A stretch of 64,000 nucleotides of DNA from Annulohypoxylon bovei var. microspora (GCA_022836615.1 MU405242.1:241254-305253); one strand, 5' to 3'; shown: positions 1-12,741, counted from the stretch's first letter. Made by a program: numbers and translations. Notes: generated by a model from the letters alone, not told the origin.

Positions 1-1
1 C

Positions 2-265
2 GCCGGCTGGAGTGATCGAGACTTTCTTGACAGTGGCGATGACAGTGAAATGGAGACGGATATGGCATACGGTAAACAGAATAAGAGTCAATCAACTTCG
101 GGAGGCAAAGGTAGCGATTCGCCAAGAGCTGCTAGCCCAGGCTGGAATTGGGCAGAGAAGATCGTAGGCAAGGGCACTGGGAAGAAGGTAAAGGGCCAGA
201 AGATCTCACAAAGTCCCACAAGCCCAGAGCCAGGGAATGGGGGCGGAAGCGAACTTGTTTCCTAA
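2..265 (+). CDS. C-terminal end of an unidentified protein (5' truncated by window edge)
   Basis: The frame is open from the first bases of the window to a TAA at 263-265, giving 87 residues with no need for a start inside the window. The visible peptide begins with an acidic Asp/Ser/Glu stretch, then a Ser/Gly/Lys-rich low-complexity tail with a Trp-Asn-Trp motif and several Lys-Gly pairs, and ends Glu-Leu-Val-Ser. This composition is typical of a disordered fungal protein C-terminus, and the stop is followed by sequence with no further long frame. I do not recognise the family and assign no function. It could instead be a chance open frame; the upstream sequence would decide. Confidence 0.45.
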   Translation, partial: AGWSDRDFLDSGDDSEMETDMAYGKQNKSQSTSGGKGSDSPRAASPGWNWAEKIVGKGTGKKVKGQKISQSPTSPEPGNGGGSELVS

Positions 266-995
266 CGTGTATAATGATGTTTCAGTTCCTTTCACGACTG
301 ATACTGAAATATGGGAATGGGTTATCCGTTTAGAAAGGGTGCTTTTGATAAAAGAACATGGGCATTTGGGCACCGCATATTAGATTTCTAGTAGAGCAAC
401 TTGGAGTAGCATGGCGGCTTTTTCGATATGACATTAGTCTTGATGATACTAGCAAGGAGCATGAAGTAGACAACCTGATACACACATATATACTTGTAAT
501 ACTGTGGGCTTTTCAAAAATATAGAATATATATATACGTACCTGTCAGTACAAATGAAGCATATATTCTTCTGTGCCTTCATCTTTATCTTTTCGGGCTT
601 CGGTCAGGCTCCTACTTGTGATTATCGTGAGCTTAAAGATGTATAGTTCAAGGCCCCTTCACACACTACTACCGAAGAGCACAACTAGGGGCAGCCAGTC
701 GAGGTCGAGCAAATCTAAAGGGCGCAACCCACACTTCACAAACGTCGTCGACGTCCAAGAGAAGTTCGGGGCCTAGCGACACTCGCCGAAGTCATAAAGG
801 GAATCGACACAGCATCTTCAACGGCGCGAACGCCACTCGTCATTGTTTACCACGACGTCCTATCTCGATGAAGACCCACCTGTTCGTCCTGTTATCGAGT
901 TGTAGGTGGGTAGGTAGCTTCCCTAATAAATCCCAATAAACTCTAAGGCTATCACAAAATCGCTTTGGCCATAGGCGAATCGAAGTGTTTCTCAG

Positions 996-1100
996 TGGCC
1001 GAGCAGAAGTTGGTCGTATTAGAGGAAGGGTACCTCGTCAGTTTCTAAATTCTAGTAGTTAAAACAACAGAAGATCCGGGTTAGAGTCCCGGGTGCGGCA
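996..1100 (+). pseudogene. tRNA-like relic (type II tRNA or SINE head)
   Basis: TGGCCGAGCAG at 996-1006 matches a Ser/Leu-type A box. GGTTAGAGTCC at 1079-1089 matches a B box with one change (C to A in the TTCGA core). The B box sits in a clean T-arm: stem CCGGG 1076-1080, 7-nt loop, stem CCCGG 1088-1092, followed by GTGCGGCA. The bases before the A box do not pair with that 3' acceptor strand and no clear anticodon arm forms, so a working tRNA is unlikely. The roughly 70-nt box spacing fits a type II or intron-bearing tRNA, or a tRNA-derived SINE head. Confidence 0.35.
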
Positions 1101-2750
1101 TGTTGTTTTATCCCTTCTCACTTTTCAATTACCCGTACCTACCTACACAAGGAGACACTAACTTTTACTTCGTTTTGCTCGTCTTTATATTCATCATTTT
1201 ACAGCTTTCATAGCAATATTTTAAGAATACTCAATATATACATCTTTGGTACCTAGATCATACAGCATGTCGGGTTTGGCCTTTAGGAGTTGCCTGGATC
1301 ACATTGTGTACATGGAGCCATCGACCCCTTGGCTTCAGCCAACTCCTCAAGCTATCGTCACATAAATATTCATTTATCTTTGGTTTCGTATATAAACACT
1401 ATTTTAACCTAATTGCTAGGTAACTACCTTCTCAAACAGAAACAGCAATATGAGATAGACCTAGCCATGAGAATATATAGTAATGTACAGCGGAAGAGAA
1501 TAGGCCGTCATCTAATGTAAGAATAATAAAAATATTAAGGGTCCTCCGTTTTCTCTTTGTAGGACATAGTTAAACTATTAATTGGAGCTCAAGTAGATAT
1601 TAAATAGACACTTAACTGCCTACGTTATGGGCGGTGCTATATCAGTGCTGTATGCTAGACATATATCTACCTAGGTAGGCTTATGTTGAGCTCAGGCTTC
1701 ACTTAGCTAGCGGTAGAGAGGGTTACTCTATTGCAGAATACAGGCGATTATTTACCTAGGTAAGTAACCCTCTCTTCCAACGTCCTCTCGAATAATGCAC
1801 CCCAGGGAATGTTATTTCTTTAAGAGCTAGTTTAGGAGACCTTAAAGGGGTATCTGTAATAGCAGCACCCCGTAGGGTCAAATTATTTAGTAAAGGCCTC
1901 CCTTAACAAAATGCTAATTCATCATATTGCTTACCTGCCTGGGCGAGTATCGAATTGACAAGTTTCGACATCCCTCAGTAGAGCCTTTAGGGTGGTGTTT
2001 GTGACAAGTCACTCCCTGGGTAGGTATCTCAAGCTTTAGCTACTTACGCGTCACCAACTGCTTCTGATGTACACAGGGAGGCAATGAGACTAATTAGAGG
2101 GGGCGTAGAAGAAAAAGCATAGCGGAGCAACAAGCCGGAGACATTCACAACGAATATTCTGTGTATCAGCTGAAAAGCTTTCCATCGGAGTTCTAATCCG
2201 CCTCTTCGATTACCTACCTACCTCCCCGTTGCTAGAATAGTTCATTGACCAAGCAGTGCATGTCACCAACTGTACTCCCCAACAAAATATTATATGATAC
2301 CTTCTGTCAGGAATGTGTCAAAGCCGTCAAGATCTCACCTTTGTATCGACTACTTAGTAGGCGTAGCTTTTCGCACGGTGAAGCTTTTCATCAAGGACTA
2401 TCGTCATCATCACGAAACATGAACGTCGCCGTAGATCGCCGGTCCCGATATCCCGTCTCAGCTCTCGAGCTTCGATTTTCTCGCTAAGGCCGAGACGTCC
2501 ATGCTCTTAGCCTGGAGACATGCGTGCCAGTGAGTGGCCTTGGGTGTTTCCCATCCCATGTCCCGTTTCGAAGCCGTGCATGCGCAGGCTCGTATGGCAG
2601 TTATGAAGCCGATGGAACCCTGAGGTGGTCGAAGGTAGGCGGCCACAGGCAGTAGACCGCGGCGGCGGGACTAGAAGCATGACCGTCATCGTCGCCACAG
2701 ACCGAGAGATAGAACTCGCGCAACGGCGTAGCCGTGGCCACCAAACCGGC

Positions 2751-2781
2751 ATAGCATAGCATAGCATAGTATAGCATAGCA
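2751..2781. repeat. ATAGC pentanucleotide microsatellite
   Basis: Six consecutive ATAGC/ATAGT units with one variant copy, in a locally GC-rich intergenic segment. Nothing suggests function. Confidence 0.85.
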
Positions 2782-3385
2782 CAGGAAAGCAGGACGCAGA
2801 CAGATCCTTCGAAGCTGAGGCATCAAGCGTTTCTTTTTCGGCAGCGCCCTCGAGCTCTTCCACCGGACCGGCTTTCCAGCGGTGCATCGGTGGCTGAATC
2901 GCGCCAAGAGAAAAGGGGGCAGGAACAACAGTTCGGTGGACGAAAGGCACGTACGACGGAAAGATTTATCCCCAGCTGAAGCGACGGCGCAATCGCGCCT
3001 CGGTCAGGCATGGCACTGATGATCCCAGGGGCGGGATTGGTGTCCCCGCTTGCGCCACAGCTCGGTGCGAGCCGAGATCACATATAACCTGCATGGGCCT
3101 CCCCCCAACGCCGTGCGACGAAGCACTCCGGCCGCCGGGGGGCATATGGATTAAAGGATTAGGGACCAATCCCCCCAACCCCATTCCCCTCCCCGGTTGC
3201 GAGTCGCCACTCGTCATCTAGTTTACAGTAGCTGCAAGGACGACGCGTCCCGGGTGATATCTAAGGGGGAGGGACCATCGGAGTAGGGGGGCGGGCCTCC
3301 CCGAGCAGGAAGGTGTAATAGTTTCTAGGCACTCTCCCCTCGATCCGGGACTACCAGCCATATCGACCGCCTTAGCGAGAGGGAC

Positions 3386-3419
3386 GGGGGAAAAAAAAGA
3401 AAGAAGAAAAAAAAGAAAG
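3386..3419. repeat. Purine (G/A) tract
   Basis: An uninterrupted run of G and A, mostly A, at the edge of the GC-rich block 2480-3440. Such tracts are common in fungal promoters and untranslated leaders, but no gene is recognisable beside it. Confidence 0.6.
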
Positions 3420-6400
3420 GTTGTGCGGCCCCTGATCAGATCTCAGGAAAGCAGGAGAACCCCAGGATGCGCGGCACGCAGCATTGCGTGGAGGTTACAC
3501 GACAGAGGGAGGAGACTCAAAATTTATATAGGCGAGCATCCGGTGGCGAGCGGCGGGATTACCAGCACGCCCCAGCGTACGGGGTGAGGAGCAGGGAAGG
3601 GGTACGGATACCACGTCGACAGGCTTCCCCTCAAGGATATCTCGACGGCGCCCGAATCAACCGTTGCGGAGATGGGGACTCTGGCAGGTTTGCTGATCTC
3701 AGGGTTCACATGTGAGGTAGATTGCGGCTCGCCGCAAACAGTACGTCCACACCATCGTGGCTCTCAGCAGCTGCATGTCGGGCTTACTTCTAGTATGTAA
3801 TGTGTAGGTAGGTATGAATCGTAGTGCGGATGAAGCAAAGTTGAGTGGATAGGGATGTAAGGGAGGCGAAAGCAGAGGATCAGATAATAGAGCCTTTGCA
3901 TTGACCGGATGCACGCCGACGCATTGGGCTGTTCATCCAGCCTCTAGCATGTGAAACCGATGTGAACTCGTTTAACTTGAGATCTGAACGACTCCATCCT
4001 GACTCCAATCGAGCGAGGGCCAACGAGCTCACTGACTTCTTCGATCACCGGTGCATCTACCCGACAGGCAGGAAAGGAAGCTGGTAAGGACGGTTCAAGC
4101 CGAACCAGATTCCAAGCCATGCAGCCAAGGAACCCCAAGGAACCAGGCTCAGCTAGGTAGCCTGGGAAATTTGTTCGACGTGCCTGTTCCGAACCGATTC
4201 TGCCTGCAGGATCTCCTTGATTGCCGGCGGGCATTTTTCCCTTACATGGAATATCTTGGCTCGACGACAAGGCTACGACTATAGGATCGTTGATGTCATA
4301 ATGTCCTGGTAACTCCTCGATTTGGAACGAGGCCAAGGACGTGTCGTCGCTCTGGACCCCTTTTCGCTACTCAGCTTCGAGGATGCTATGTATATAGTAG
4401 TCACCTAGGCGAAAATCTTGTAATAGTAAACTTGGCGCTGATAAGGAGTTGATCTACATGGTAAACTAATTGATGAAAAAAACGAGGCTCCGTAGGATCG
4501 TCCATTATCAAGGAAGCGGTCTTTCCGCGCGCCTGAATCATGTTCTGACGCTTGGTATACGCGCGTCTGATAGTGACCATAGCTATGTTGACCTAGGAGA
4601 TTGGCCAATGGCGGAGGAAGATGGCGCCATATCGCCAACACGTCTGGCGGCGGCGGAGGAGATATCCATTTAGCCCGGACTGCTACGGCGTACGAGGTTA
4701 GCTACACCTTATCTGATGCTGTATCCAAGGGTCTGTTTCGTTCGACACATTTCTCCTACCGGGATCTGGCTAGCTAAGTTCCAATGTCTCTTTATAATTA
4801 TGACGATGATCAATATTGTCGGTGCCGGAATAAGTCGTGTCTTGGACCAAGTGTAGTGTGCGCAGATTTCTCCCTTTTCCGATAGGAGGTTTAGGCGCCA
4901 GAGGAACGGCGTGCGCCGTGTCGACGACTCGAGCAATTTCGCTTCTCCCGTTCCGAACGAGATCTCTCATAGCCTATACCCCCATTCTAGTATCCACGAC
5001 TTTCGAGGGTATCTTGGGGATGTTCATCTATCATGGTAAGTATGGCTTCATCCGGGCTATGATACTATATCGTATCGCGCACTGACGGCACTAGCAGTAA
5101 GCCCTCATCCCCGGATGGCGTAGTCAATCAAACAATTAATATCTGAAGTCTGTGACGAACCATTGATAGGGCGCATATTTCCCCCACAACTCATCAATAG
5201 ACTAGCCGAGATCTCCGCCCCCAATAGACCCCCATTCGCTTATGCACCATCGAGATTTGAGATAGGATGAACTCGAACCCATTACGTCGGCATACTTGAG
5301 GCACAGTCACCGATAAGCCGCGGCGTAGCAAGCCTTACTACGGCGATGGAGATTAGGTGACCTCCGAGCTCAAAATAGAATCTACACCCTGGAGGAATCG
5401 TCAGATGTCCTATTACCTATCTTGAAGAATGATCAGCGAGTGCAACTCGCTAATAGTCCAGATCGCAAGGATCTCATCACCCTCGCCAATCTATTCCACA
5501 CGTAAGCAATTGAAACCCGCGCGAACCACTATTGTATCAGGTTTGAAGCTCTGGTCCGCGCTTAGGTCGACAGAGGACTAGCAGAGAGGACGATAATCGG
5601 CAAAGACCGTCATAAATTCATATCCATAACACCTACAACAGATATCTTGCAGGCGCCACAATACGGGATAACCAATAGGATCGGACCCTGCCGACACCGA
5701 TAATATCGAGGGCAAACAGTTCAACCCACGAAAAAAAAAAATGATATGCCAATGTCGATGATTATCAGAGTCTGGAGTTTGGCGATCCGGGGCGGTAACC
5801 CGAAAATGCCGGCGAGGATGATCGTGATGAGATGTGATATCTACCTACCTATCCGTAGCCCTGGGTTAATGTGAAATGTTTCGTTGCTAGTTACTTACCT
5901 GATTCTGCAAACCATCCCATCGCTTCAAAAGTAGCCGAGACAATTTAAAGGAGGTTTGAACTGCAGATGTTATACAAGGCAAAAGACCCAATCCCTCGTC
6001 CGTGCTTATGTCAATTACCGTCCGACCGCATATATCGAGTACAACTGTAGTCGGCTCTTTGCACACCGAGAAAGGCGCCAGGTGTATGTACATGTAAATC
6101 ACGATCCCCTCACCCCTTTTTCTCTTCCCCGGGCGATGGTGTCACAGTCCATGGGTCATGGTCCTGGAAAAATATCGGTAGACACAACTAGGGGACTCCA
6201 TGTACTCCGTACGAATTTGAGGAAAGGGTATTTGTGGGGAGTTGGGGTACATGAAAAAACAGGGATCCAACCCCGTGGAGTGGACCAGGTCGAAGCGCAA
6301 ACCCCCACGCCTCGTCGATATGAAAGGTCCGTACGGAGTCTAGCTCGTCCAGTACCTGCTGTTTAAGTACTTAGAGGCCTTTAGTACCGGCAGGTGGTAA

Positions 6401-6425
6401 GACATAGTATGAGTCTAAGACTCTA

Positions 6426-6728
6426 CACTCGACCCCCTGAAATAATGTTAGTACGAACCTTATTTTGATACAGATTTACACCAGGGTACCCAAGTAGTGA
6501 GCAAGGCTTTGAAACGTATTCTTGAAACATTTAAATTTTTTAAATTTATTTCCAATGGAAAGAAAGGGTAATATGAGTATAACTTATTTTATAAAAAAAA
6601 TTATATGTTTTAAGGATGAGATTCCGTGACTTTATTTAGGATTGAAACTTGGTGTGATACTCAGATCATGGGTGGTTGATAAAGTCACTTTTGCAATTCG
6701 TACTAACATTATTTCAGGGGGGCGAGTG
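6426..6728. mobile_element. MITE-like TIR element flanked by TA
   Basis: The 32 bp at 6426-6457 (beginning CACTCGACCCCCTG) is the reverse complement of 6697-6728 with a single mismatch (6432 versus 6722). Both ends are flanked outside by TA (6424-6425 and 6729-6730), as expected for a Tc1/mariner/pogo-type target-site duplication. The 303-bp element is AT-rich inside, carries no plausible transposase frame, and is therefore a non-autonomous miniature element. The near-perfect terminal repeats suggest a recent insertion. The superfamily assignment is inferred from the TA flanks only. Confidence 0.8.
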
Positions 6729-9700
6729 TAAGTGTAACGCGGGACACATGACTCCCTGACGACACGGTCCCTGTAACATTACACGCGTATCTCCTTTATT
6801 CCCGAAGTCGACGATGGCTGACTGTGCCCACGAACACCTTCGCGGGTCGTGAGTCGTGGGTCGAGAGTCGACCGGATCGTATACTTAGACGTGTCGAGTA
6901 GGTAGCGTGTTACAGGTAAGGCAACGAATATATGTACATAGCGGTTGTAAGATTAGCTGCTTGGTGGCTTACTTACCATGTACGTGGTCTCCCGTATGTG
7001 GAAATGCAGACTAGAATACTATTGACGCGTGGCATATGACCATCCCTATTCTGGATGGCTCCCTTTACGCACTCGTGTGAAAGGGCCTCTTAGATCGCAA
7101 TTTCAACCGTATGTCTCACTTGCGATGTTGAGTTGGGTCGGTTGGCCAATGCAAGGATCTGCTTTACCCCACGCGTCTTCCTCATACTTGCTGGTATCGT
7201 GAACTGGTCATGTTATGCTATTGGGCTAACAGTCCCATCCTTAGGGCGCTGTAACACATGGCTATGTATGTATTGTCGCTTGCCTGACGTCCAGTGGAAC
7301 GTATAAGAGGTAACTTTGAAGCTCGTAATATGTTTACCACAAGCTTCACTTAACCAGCTGAACTTTGAAGGGCCGCCCTGTTGGGGTCATCTTAGCTCGT
7401 AAAATATATCACTTTACCCTATCGAATTAAGAGGCGAGTGACCAAGTTCTAAGCAAACAGCTTATGAGGCGCAGACAAAGGCTAGCCTGGGTTTCAGAAT
7501 AGGTACAGGTAATAATAACTTCACACTTACCAGGCAGATGAATTAACAAGGATCCACATGACTCCACCCCACACTGTCCTCCACACTAGAGAGACAAGAG
7601 CGGGCGGTATCGCATGTGTACATACTACCTACTGTAGTCGTCATACTCGAAAGGTGTCGCTTGGCGCCGTGGTCTCAGCCCCCAGGCCGGATTAGGAAGT
7701 GTACATACCCTCACCTAGCTAAGCCGTTATTCGTCGTCGTTCAATCAGCAGGCTAGGTTGCGCAAGAGCACAACTTCCGCGCTCTATTCGTTCAGCCCTC
7801 TTTCTCTTTCCCCATGGTCTAAGATAGCGAATTCCCACACTTTCGCACAGAAGTTGCGGTGAAAAAGAGAGGTCGCGCACAAGGCTCGCGATACCGTCGT
7901 AGTTGCAACCCCAGGGGGAAAGTGGGCGACCCCTTCGTCGCCATTTTTAAACCCCTCGACCCCTCGACCCCTCAAAAATAATAGACAGGTACGGGGAACG
8001 CGGCCGGTCGATCATGTTCGATCCGATTCGCGTTTCGCGGCTTTCACATGTTTCCGTATTACCCGTTGATTTTCCGACTCTATTCAGATAGAAAACCCAA
8101 AAAGACAGAATTTTATAGCAGACTCGGCGGCGACCGGTTTTAATGGGCCTCGAGTTTTAGCACGCGAAGTGGCTCTCACCATCATCAGGCAATGATAACG
8201 CTGCAAATCAGCTGATCGGCGCCCGCCTAATGTTTTAATGTTGTTAGAAACCTGCTTGCGAAATATTGCTTCAGGGCGATGGGTAGGCGGCCGGTTCTTG
8301 TGCAATGTGCGGCCTGCAGATTGGATCCCATCCTTCGCACGTATCGAACCCCGTCTGCTGTAATCGCCCGTGCCTGCATAGAGTCCTCGTCGGGCGGGCC
8401 AAGGAGAAGGCCTCATTAAGGGCCCTTAAAGTAGCTCTCCATAGGGACATTCCTTTGGGAAGGCCAACACGAGATGAGGTTTAAAAAAAAAAAAGCTCCT
8501 CGTAATCGGATTGGTTCCTTAAAGCTAGCGACAACTTAATATGCGCGCGGGGAGGATCCAATCATCAACAATAGTCGTGCTCCATTTTGAAAGTCCGGAG
8601 TAGGCATGCGGTTCTATTGGGCTCCGAGAGTATTTACAAAAGAGCCCGAAGTTTAGGAATATGTGCATAATCGATGAATTGTTGGCGTTGTCAACCAACA
8701 GGATTAATTTGTTTCTAAGTTTAGGTTCCTAAAGGACAGTACCTGGGTACGTGCCTGGGTAGGCATATGCAGGTAGTGATAAAGTTAAAAATGTTAAAAG
8801 TCAGAGTCCCCAGTTCTTTCCAATGACAAATCTGGCAAATCTGGAGCCCCCGCAAGATTCAAACTTCCTGTACGCGTAATGAAACAAAGTCTGGGGTTTA
8901 AAAAGTCAGTGCTCGAAATGCTCTTTCTCATACAATAGTTACATGGTGACATGGTGACATCAATTTCTGTGAACTCGCAATCTCCCCAGTCTAGTCTATC
9001 TTTCACATGATAGTCTATAATTTTAGTTTATAATTTAGATACCTAATCTTGGAATTTAGTTACTCAACAATCTACAATATTCTAACGTCATAACTTCAAT
9101 ACCTACCTAGCCAAGTTGGTATGCTAAGATACGCCTAGCCTGAGAAATGAAGATTATTACCTCACGATCACCAGGTACCCCCAACTTGCATTCAGCCGTA
9201 CCAACGGCTCGTTACGAGTTCAGCATCAAAAAAGGTTAAGTATACGCGCGATATGTAAGACGGAGAGAACGGGCTCTTACCTTACCGTACCTACGGCGGG
9301 ATTTGGATATGTATCACATCAGCGGACGTTAGAATTATCTTGCCCTTTCAGGTCGCCTTAGGATCGAGGCTGAGCAAAAAAAATACGTAGCAGCCCCTAA
9401 CCCCTTAACCACTACCAAGAGGCCAAGTAACTAGCCAAGTAATTAGGAGCGTAAATAAGCCAGGCAGGTAGGTAAGAAGAAGGCTACGCTGCTACATTGC
9501 TTACCTCATAAGACTCCGTCGTAGCCGCTACTGTCATTGGAGCTCGCGCATCTACCGTTGGCAGGTTGCATAAGGAGATGATGCCTCCTCTTCCCACCGC
9601 TTCTTCAGCGCAACCCCAGGATTGGACCAGAGCTCTTCGGGGACGTCCGGTAATCAATTTCTTCTGTCTCTCTTTCCAAGGTTCTTCTCCCTTGGCTTCC

Positions 9701-11496
9701 CTCTCGCAGGGCTGATGGCTGACGCACTGCCGCCGTGCTTCCTGCCTGTCATTCCCGTCCTACTAGGCGCAAAACCCCATCCCATGTACCCCATCCGTTA
9801 CGAAAGAGAGGGAAAAAAATGTAAGGGGATAAGGCCATCCAGGTTTCTGTGATTTTGTGGGGGCGGCTTTTATTATTATTATCATTATTACTACTCATGT
9901 TCCATACTTTTAATAGCTATATTTCTTCTCTGCCTATCGTCACTCGGTAGGCGGTGAGCATGAAATGTCAACGTAGGTGAAGAGAAAATTTTCCATTTCT
10001 TATTTTTGCATGTCGGTGTGTCGTTTATCGTATGCAGGTGCCCTCTTCATATAGAAATATTACTACGACTATGTATGAAGCCTACATCTTGGAAAGTTTA
10101 CATAATATCCCATCCCGCCCTATCACTAAGCCGTAACCCATGTATGAGATCTGGAGAAAGGCCTTGGCGAGGCTCAGGGTAGCCCGCTCCGAGCCGAATC
10201 CCTCTGCTGTCCCTCTCCCTTAATTTCTCCATGTTCTTCCCAGTCCCCGTACCCCCGTCCAGGTACCCTTATTCGCATTCGGTATATGCGGGGTGTTCCA
10301 ACGAGAACTACACACAAGGGGGTGACCTATGCTGCGCGTAGTAATCCGCAATATGGTAATGGGATGGGATGAGCGGCGGTGGGTGACTAGGTATTATTAG
10401 TCACCGAGCCAGTATCTATCTTTCAAATATATACATAGTTACAGTGAATTCCTACTCGTGTAACAATATCATGGTGTTCTCCAGCTTCTCCGTAAGGTTG
10501 GATCATAGCGTCTCATGAGGGCACCCGAGACCTGAGCGCTCCCTTTTAGGTTTGTGGCGTCACGGATGTCGATGCGTTGAGTTTTTCAAGGTTATTTCCA
10601 TAATCTGGGGTTGGGACATGCCGGTTGAGGCGCCACGGAGGATTTTTTTAACCCGACGACTTAGAGATTTGTCACGATGAGCATATCACGTTAAAAAAAG
10701 GCTTCTAAGTAAGCTTAAGTTAGACTGGTGTGGAAAACTTGTTTCTGGGGGTTCGGAGATCTAGACCGAATTTCATTTGTATGTGCTTTGTATCATTTAC
10801 CATCATCGACTACCAATAACTGAACATTTCGCTTGTCTTTTTGACCAGAGTACCGCCAAGCCTGTACCAAGATATTGGCCCGATATTGAGCTGAAACGCA
10901 CGCACTCAACGGACCTTTCATCAGAGCTCCCCTATAGGCGTTTGTAATTGAGAAGAGAGGAAGTAGAATAGCAAGCCGTCCAAGTTTTTCGACTGCCGAT
11001 CCGGCCAAGCTTCATAATGCTAAATCCTGCATCCCGCTGTACTCGCTGATTCCACCGTCTATAAAGAACAAAACCAACCCCGATATGCCAACGCTGTGAG
11101 TGGAACTGAGATAAAATGAGAACAAATGCAAAGGGAAAACGATAATCTTGTTGTCGTTCTCTTCCCGGTCATTCTGCTCGGTTAAAGGAAACCCAAAGTA
11201 GAGAAGCTTCACTCCTAAACCCGCTTGTAACACGAAATCTAGCCGCCGATGAGGGTCTCAAGTCTATAGATTCATAAATTCGCCAGATAACATGGCAAGC
11301 CCAAATAAACCGCCCATCCCCCCATGGTGTGATTGCTTGAATACTACCACAGGTAGTCTTATTAAACAAGCTGTATAGTAGCTGCAGCTCTCGAAAAACT
11401 TCGCCATTGGAACGCCACCTCTTGTCTATGCAACCCTCTATAATTAAAGTCGTTATTCATGTCGCAATGGATATATCAATCATTGAATACTCGTGC

Positions 11497-12741
11497 CTAC
11501 ATCCGATCCATGAGGTCGCCACCCGCCAGACTACCACTTGCTGAGCTTCGGCCGCTGGTGTTATAGCCGTCATTGGACAGGAGGTCGTGAACTGCGACCT
11601 TCGGCACCTGAGGAACTGGTAACTTCCTGCTACTGTCAGGTCGGCTGATGATATCCGTCAGAGATAAACCGCTAGGCCGAGGACCGTTGCTGTTTGTTTG
11701 CGTGGGTGGTGGATAAGCTACTCCTTCGAGATGTGGTTCCATCGGTGCTAGTGCGGGAGTGTGACCCAATGTTAGGTTCCGTAGAGTCGGGAGCTCGATA
11801 CCAGCATACGGCCGAAGACGCGGGGAGTGAGCTGGTGTTGCAAGCGGCGTGTGATCCGGTGTCGGGGACAGAGAATCATGAGAGAAGGTTGGAGATGACG
11901 GCGCGGTTGAGTTGGGTGAGTTTGGTCTTGATCTCTTAACGTGGCGGAGAGCATGAGAATAATGGTCGTCGTGGTCATCCGAATGTGTCCTCGTCATATG
12001 ATAGGCGGATAGAGAGGGGAGATGGCCTCGCGAGTTGTGGACACTGTTGGCATAGTATGGGTGAGGCCTAGCGGGGTGGTGATGAGCACCCATGTTCTCG
12101 CGCTCAAGCTGGTTTGAAACGTTGGTCAAAATGCCAATATCCATGCTGTGGCCAAGATGCGGGCTATTGCTACTCATAGTTCGGCCATAATGATGTAGAG
12201 GACCTGGATGCGGCATAGCGTATTGAGAATATGAGTGAGGTGGTGACACGTTGGGTGAGACAAGCGTAGAATTAGGAGCCGATTTGATAGACCTCGGGTT
12301 AGAAGGGGGAGGCATCATCGAGTCCGACGTTAGTGGGTGGCCCAACCCATGATGTGTAGCCTGTCCGGCCTTGTTTCCTCTCCTCGAGTTCGGGTTGTTG
12401 TGTATTCTTGAGTGACGAGTTAGCTCATCTGAGCGGGAGAATTTTTTGCTGCATCCTGGGAATTGGCAGGCGTGTGGCTTTTCGCCAGTATGGGTTCTGA
12501 TGTGTCTCGTCTGGTGCTCTAGCCGGTGGAATGCCTTATCACAGAGAGGGCACTTATACGGCCGTGGCAACTCATTGGTGTTGTCGACGGGCTGACCACC
12601 TGGCAGAGGGCCGTTCGGCCGAATAACGGTAACTGTAGCCATATCTACGTCCCCGTTCGAGTTGCCGTCGTTGCTGGTAGAAGTTGTAGGCTCAGGATTC
12701 AGCAGGTTGGAAAAATCCACCGCTGACTGTGAGCGTTGCAT
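11497..12741 (-). CDS. creA: Carbon catabolite repressor CreA/Cre1, C2H2 zinc-finger transcription factor
   Basis: A 414-residue, intronless protein. Two adjacent C2H2 fingers are visible: Cys64-Cys67-His80-His84 and Cys92-Cys97-His110-His114, joined by the TGEKPHA linker, with the Cre1-type recognition helices RLEHQTRH and RSDELTRH. The N-terminus MQRSQSAVDFSNLL is the conserved start of this family; the frame extends six codons upstream but only with non-ATG codons, so I start at 12741. The C-terminal block with LSLTDIISRPD, KLPVPQVPKVAV and HDLL matches the conserved repressor/turnover region. The middle is Ser/Pro/His-rich and disordered. The family binds SYGGRG sites in the nucleus to repress alternative-carbon genes when glucose is present. 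A few SYGGRG matches lie upstream (CTGGGG 12992-12997, CCGGGG 13274-13279, GTGGGG 13305-13310), no denser than chance. Confidence 0.97.
   Translation of the reverse strand: MQRSQSAVDFSNLLNPEPTTSTSNDGNSNGDVDMATVTVIRPNGPLPGGQPVDNTNELPRPYKCPLCDKAFHRLEHQTRHIRTHTGEKPHACQFPGCSKKFSRSDELTRHSRIHNNPNSRRGNKAGQATHHGLGHPLTSDSMMPPPSNPRSIKSAPNSTLVSPNVSPPHSYSQYAMPHPGPLHHYGRTMSSNSPHLGHSMDIGILTNVSNQLERENMGAHHHPARPHPYYANSVHNSRGHLPSLSAYHMTRTHSDDHDDHYSHALRHVKRSRPNSPNSTAPSSPTFSHDSLSPTPDHTPLATPAHSPRLRPYAGIELPTLRNLTLGHTPALAPMEPHLEGVAYPPPTQTNSNGPRPSGLSLTDIISRPDSSRKLPVPQVPKVAVHDLLSNDGYNTSGRSSASGSLAGGDLMDRM

Larger units (their letters stand above)
266..11496. other. 11.2-kb gene-free stretch
   Basis: I see no convincing protein-coding gene here. 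Stops are frequent in all frames and the open frames that exist lack coding character. It holds a tRNA-like relic (996-1100), a 13-bp inverted repeat (1715-1727 with 1763-1775), a GC-richer kilobase at about 2480-3440 with an ATAGC microsatellite and a purine tract, a coding-like but broken island at about 4470-5570, and a TIR element at 6426-6728. The last few hundred bases are downstream of creA and probably include its 3' untranslated region. Confidence 0.6.

Noticed and set aside
2507..2950. 147-codon minus-strand frame in the GC-rich block
   Set aside because: Crosses the ATAGC microsatellite, has no family resemblance, and GC-rich DNA gives long chance frames.
3944..4336. 130-codon minus-strand frame
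   Set aside because: No recognisable motif and a plus-strand frame of similar quality overlaps it; no splice or context support.
5250..5290. GGTTCGAG B-box-like site on the minus strand
   Set aside because: The flanking bases do not form a T-stem and no A box lies at the right distance.
8320..8370. GGTTCGAT on the minus strand, tRNA-like
   Set aside because: T-stem does not pair and no acceptor or anticodon arm can be drawn.
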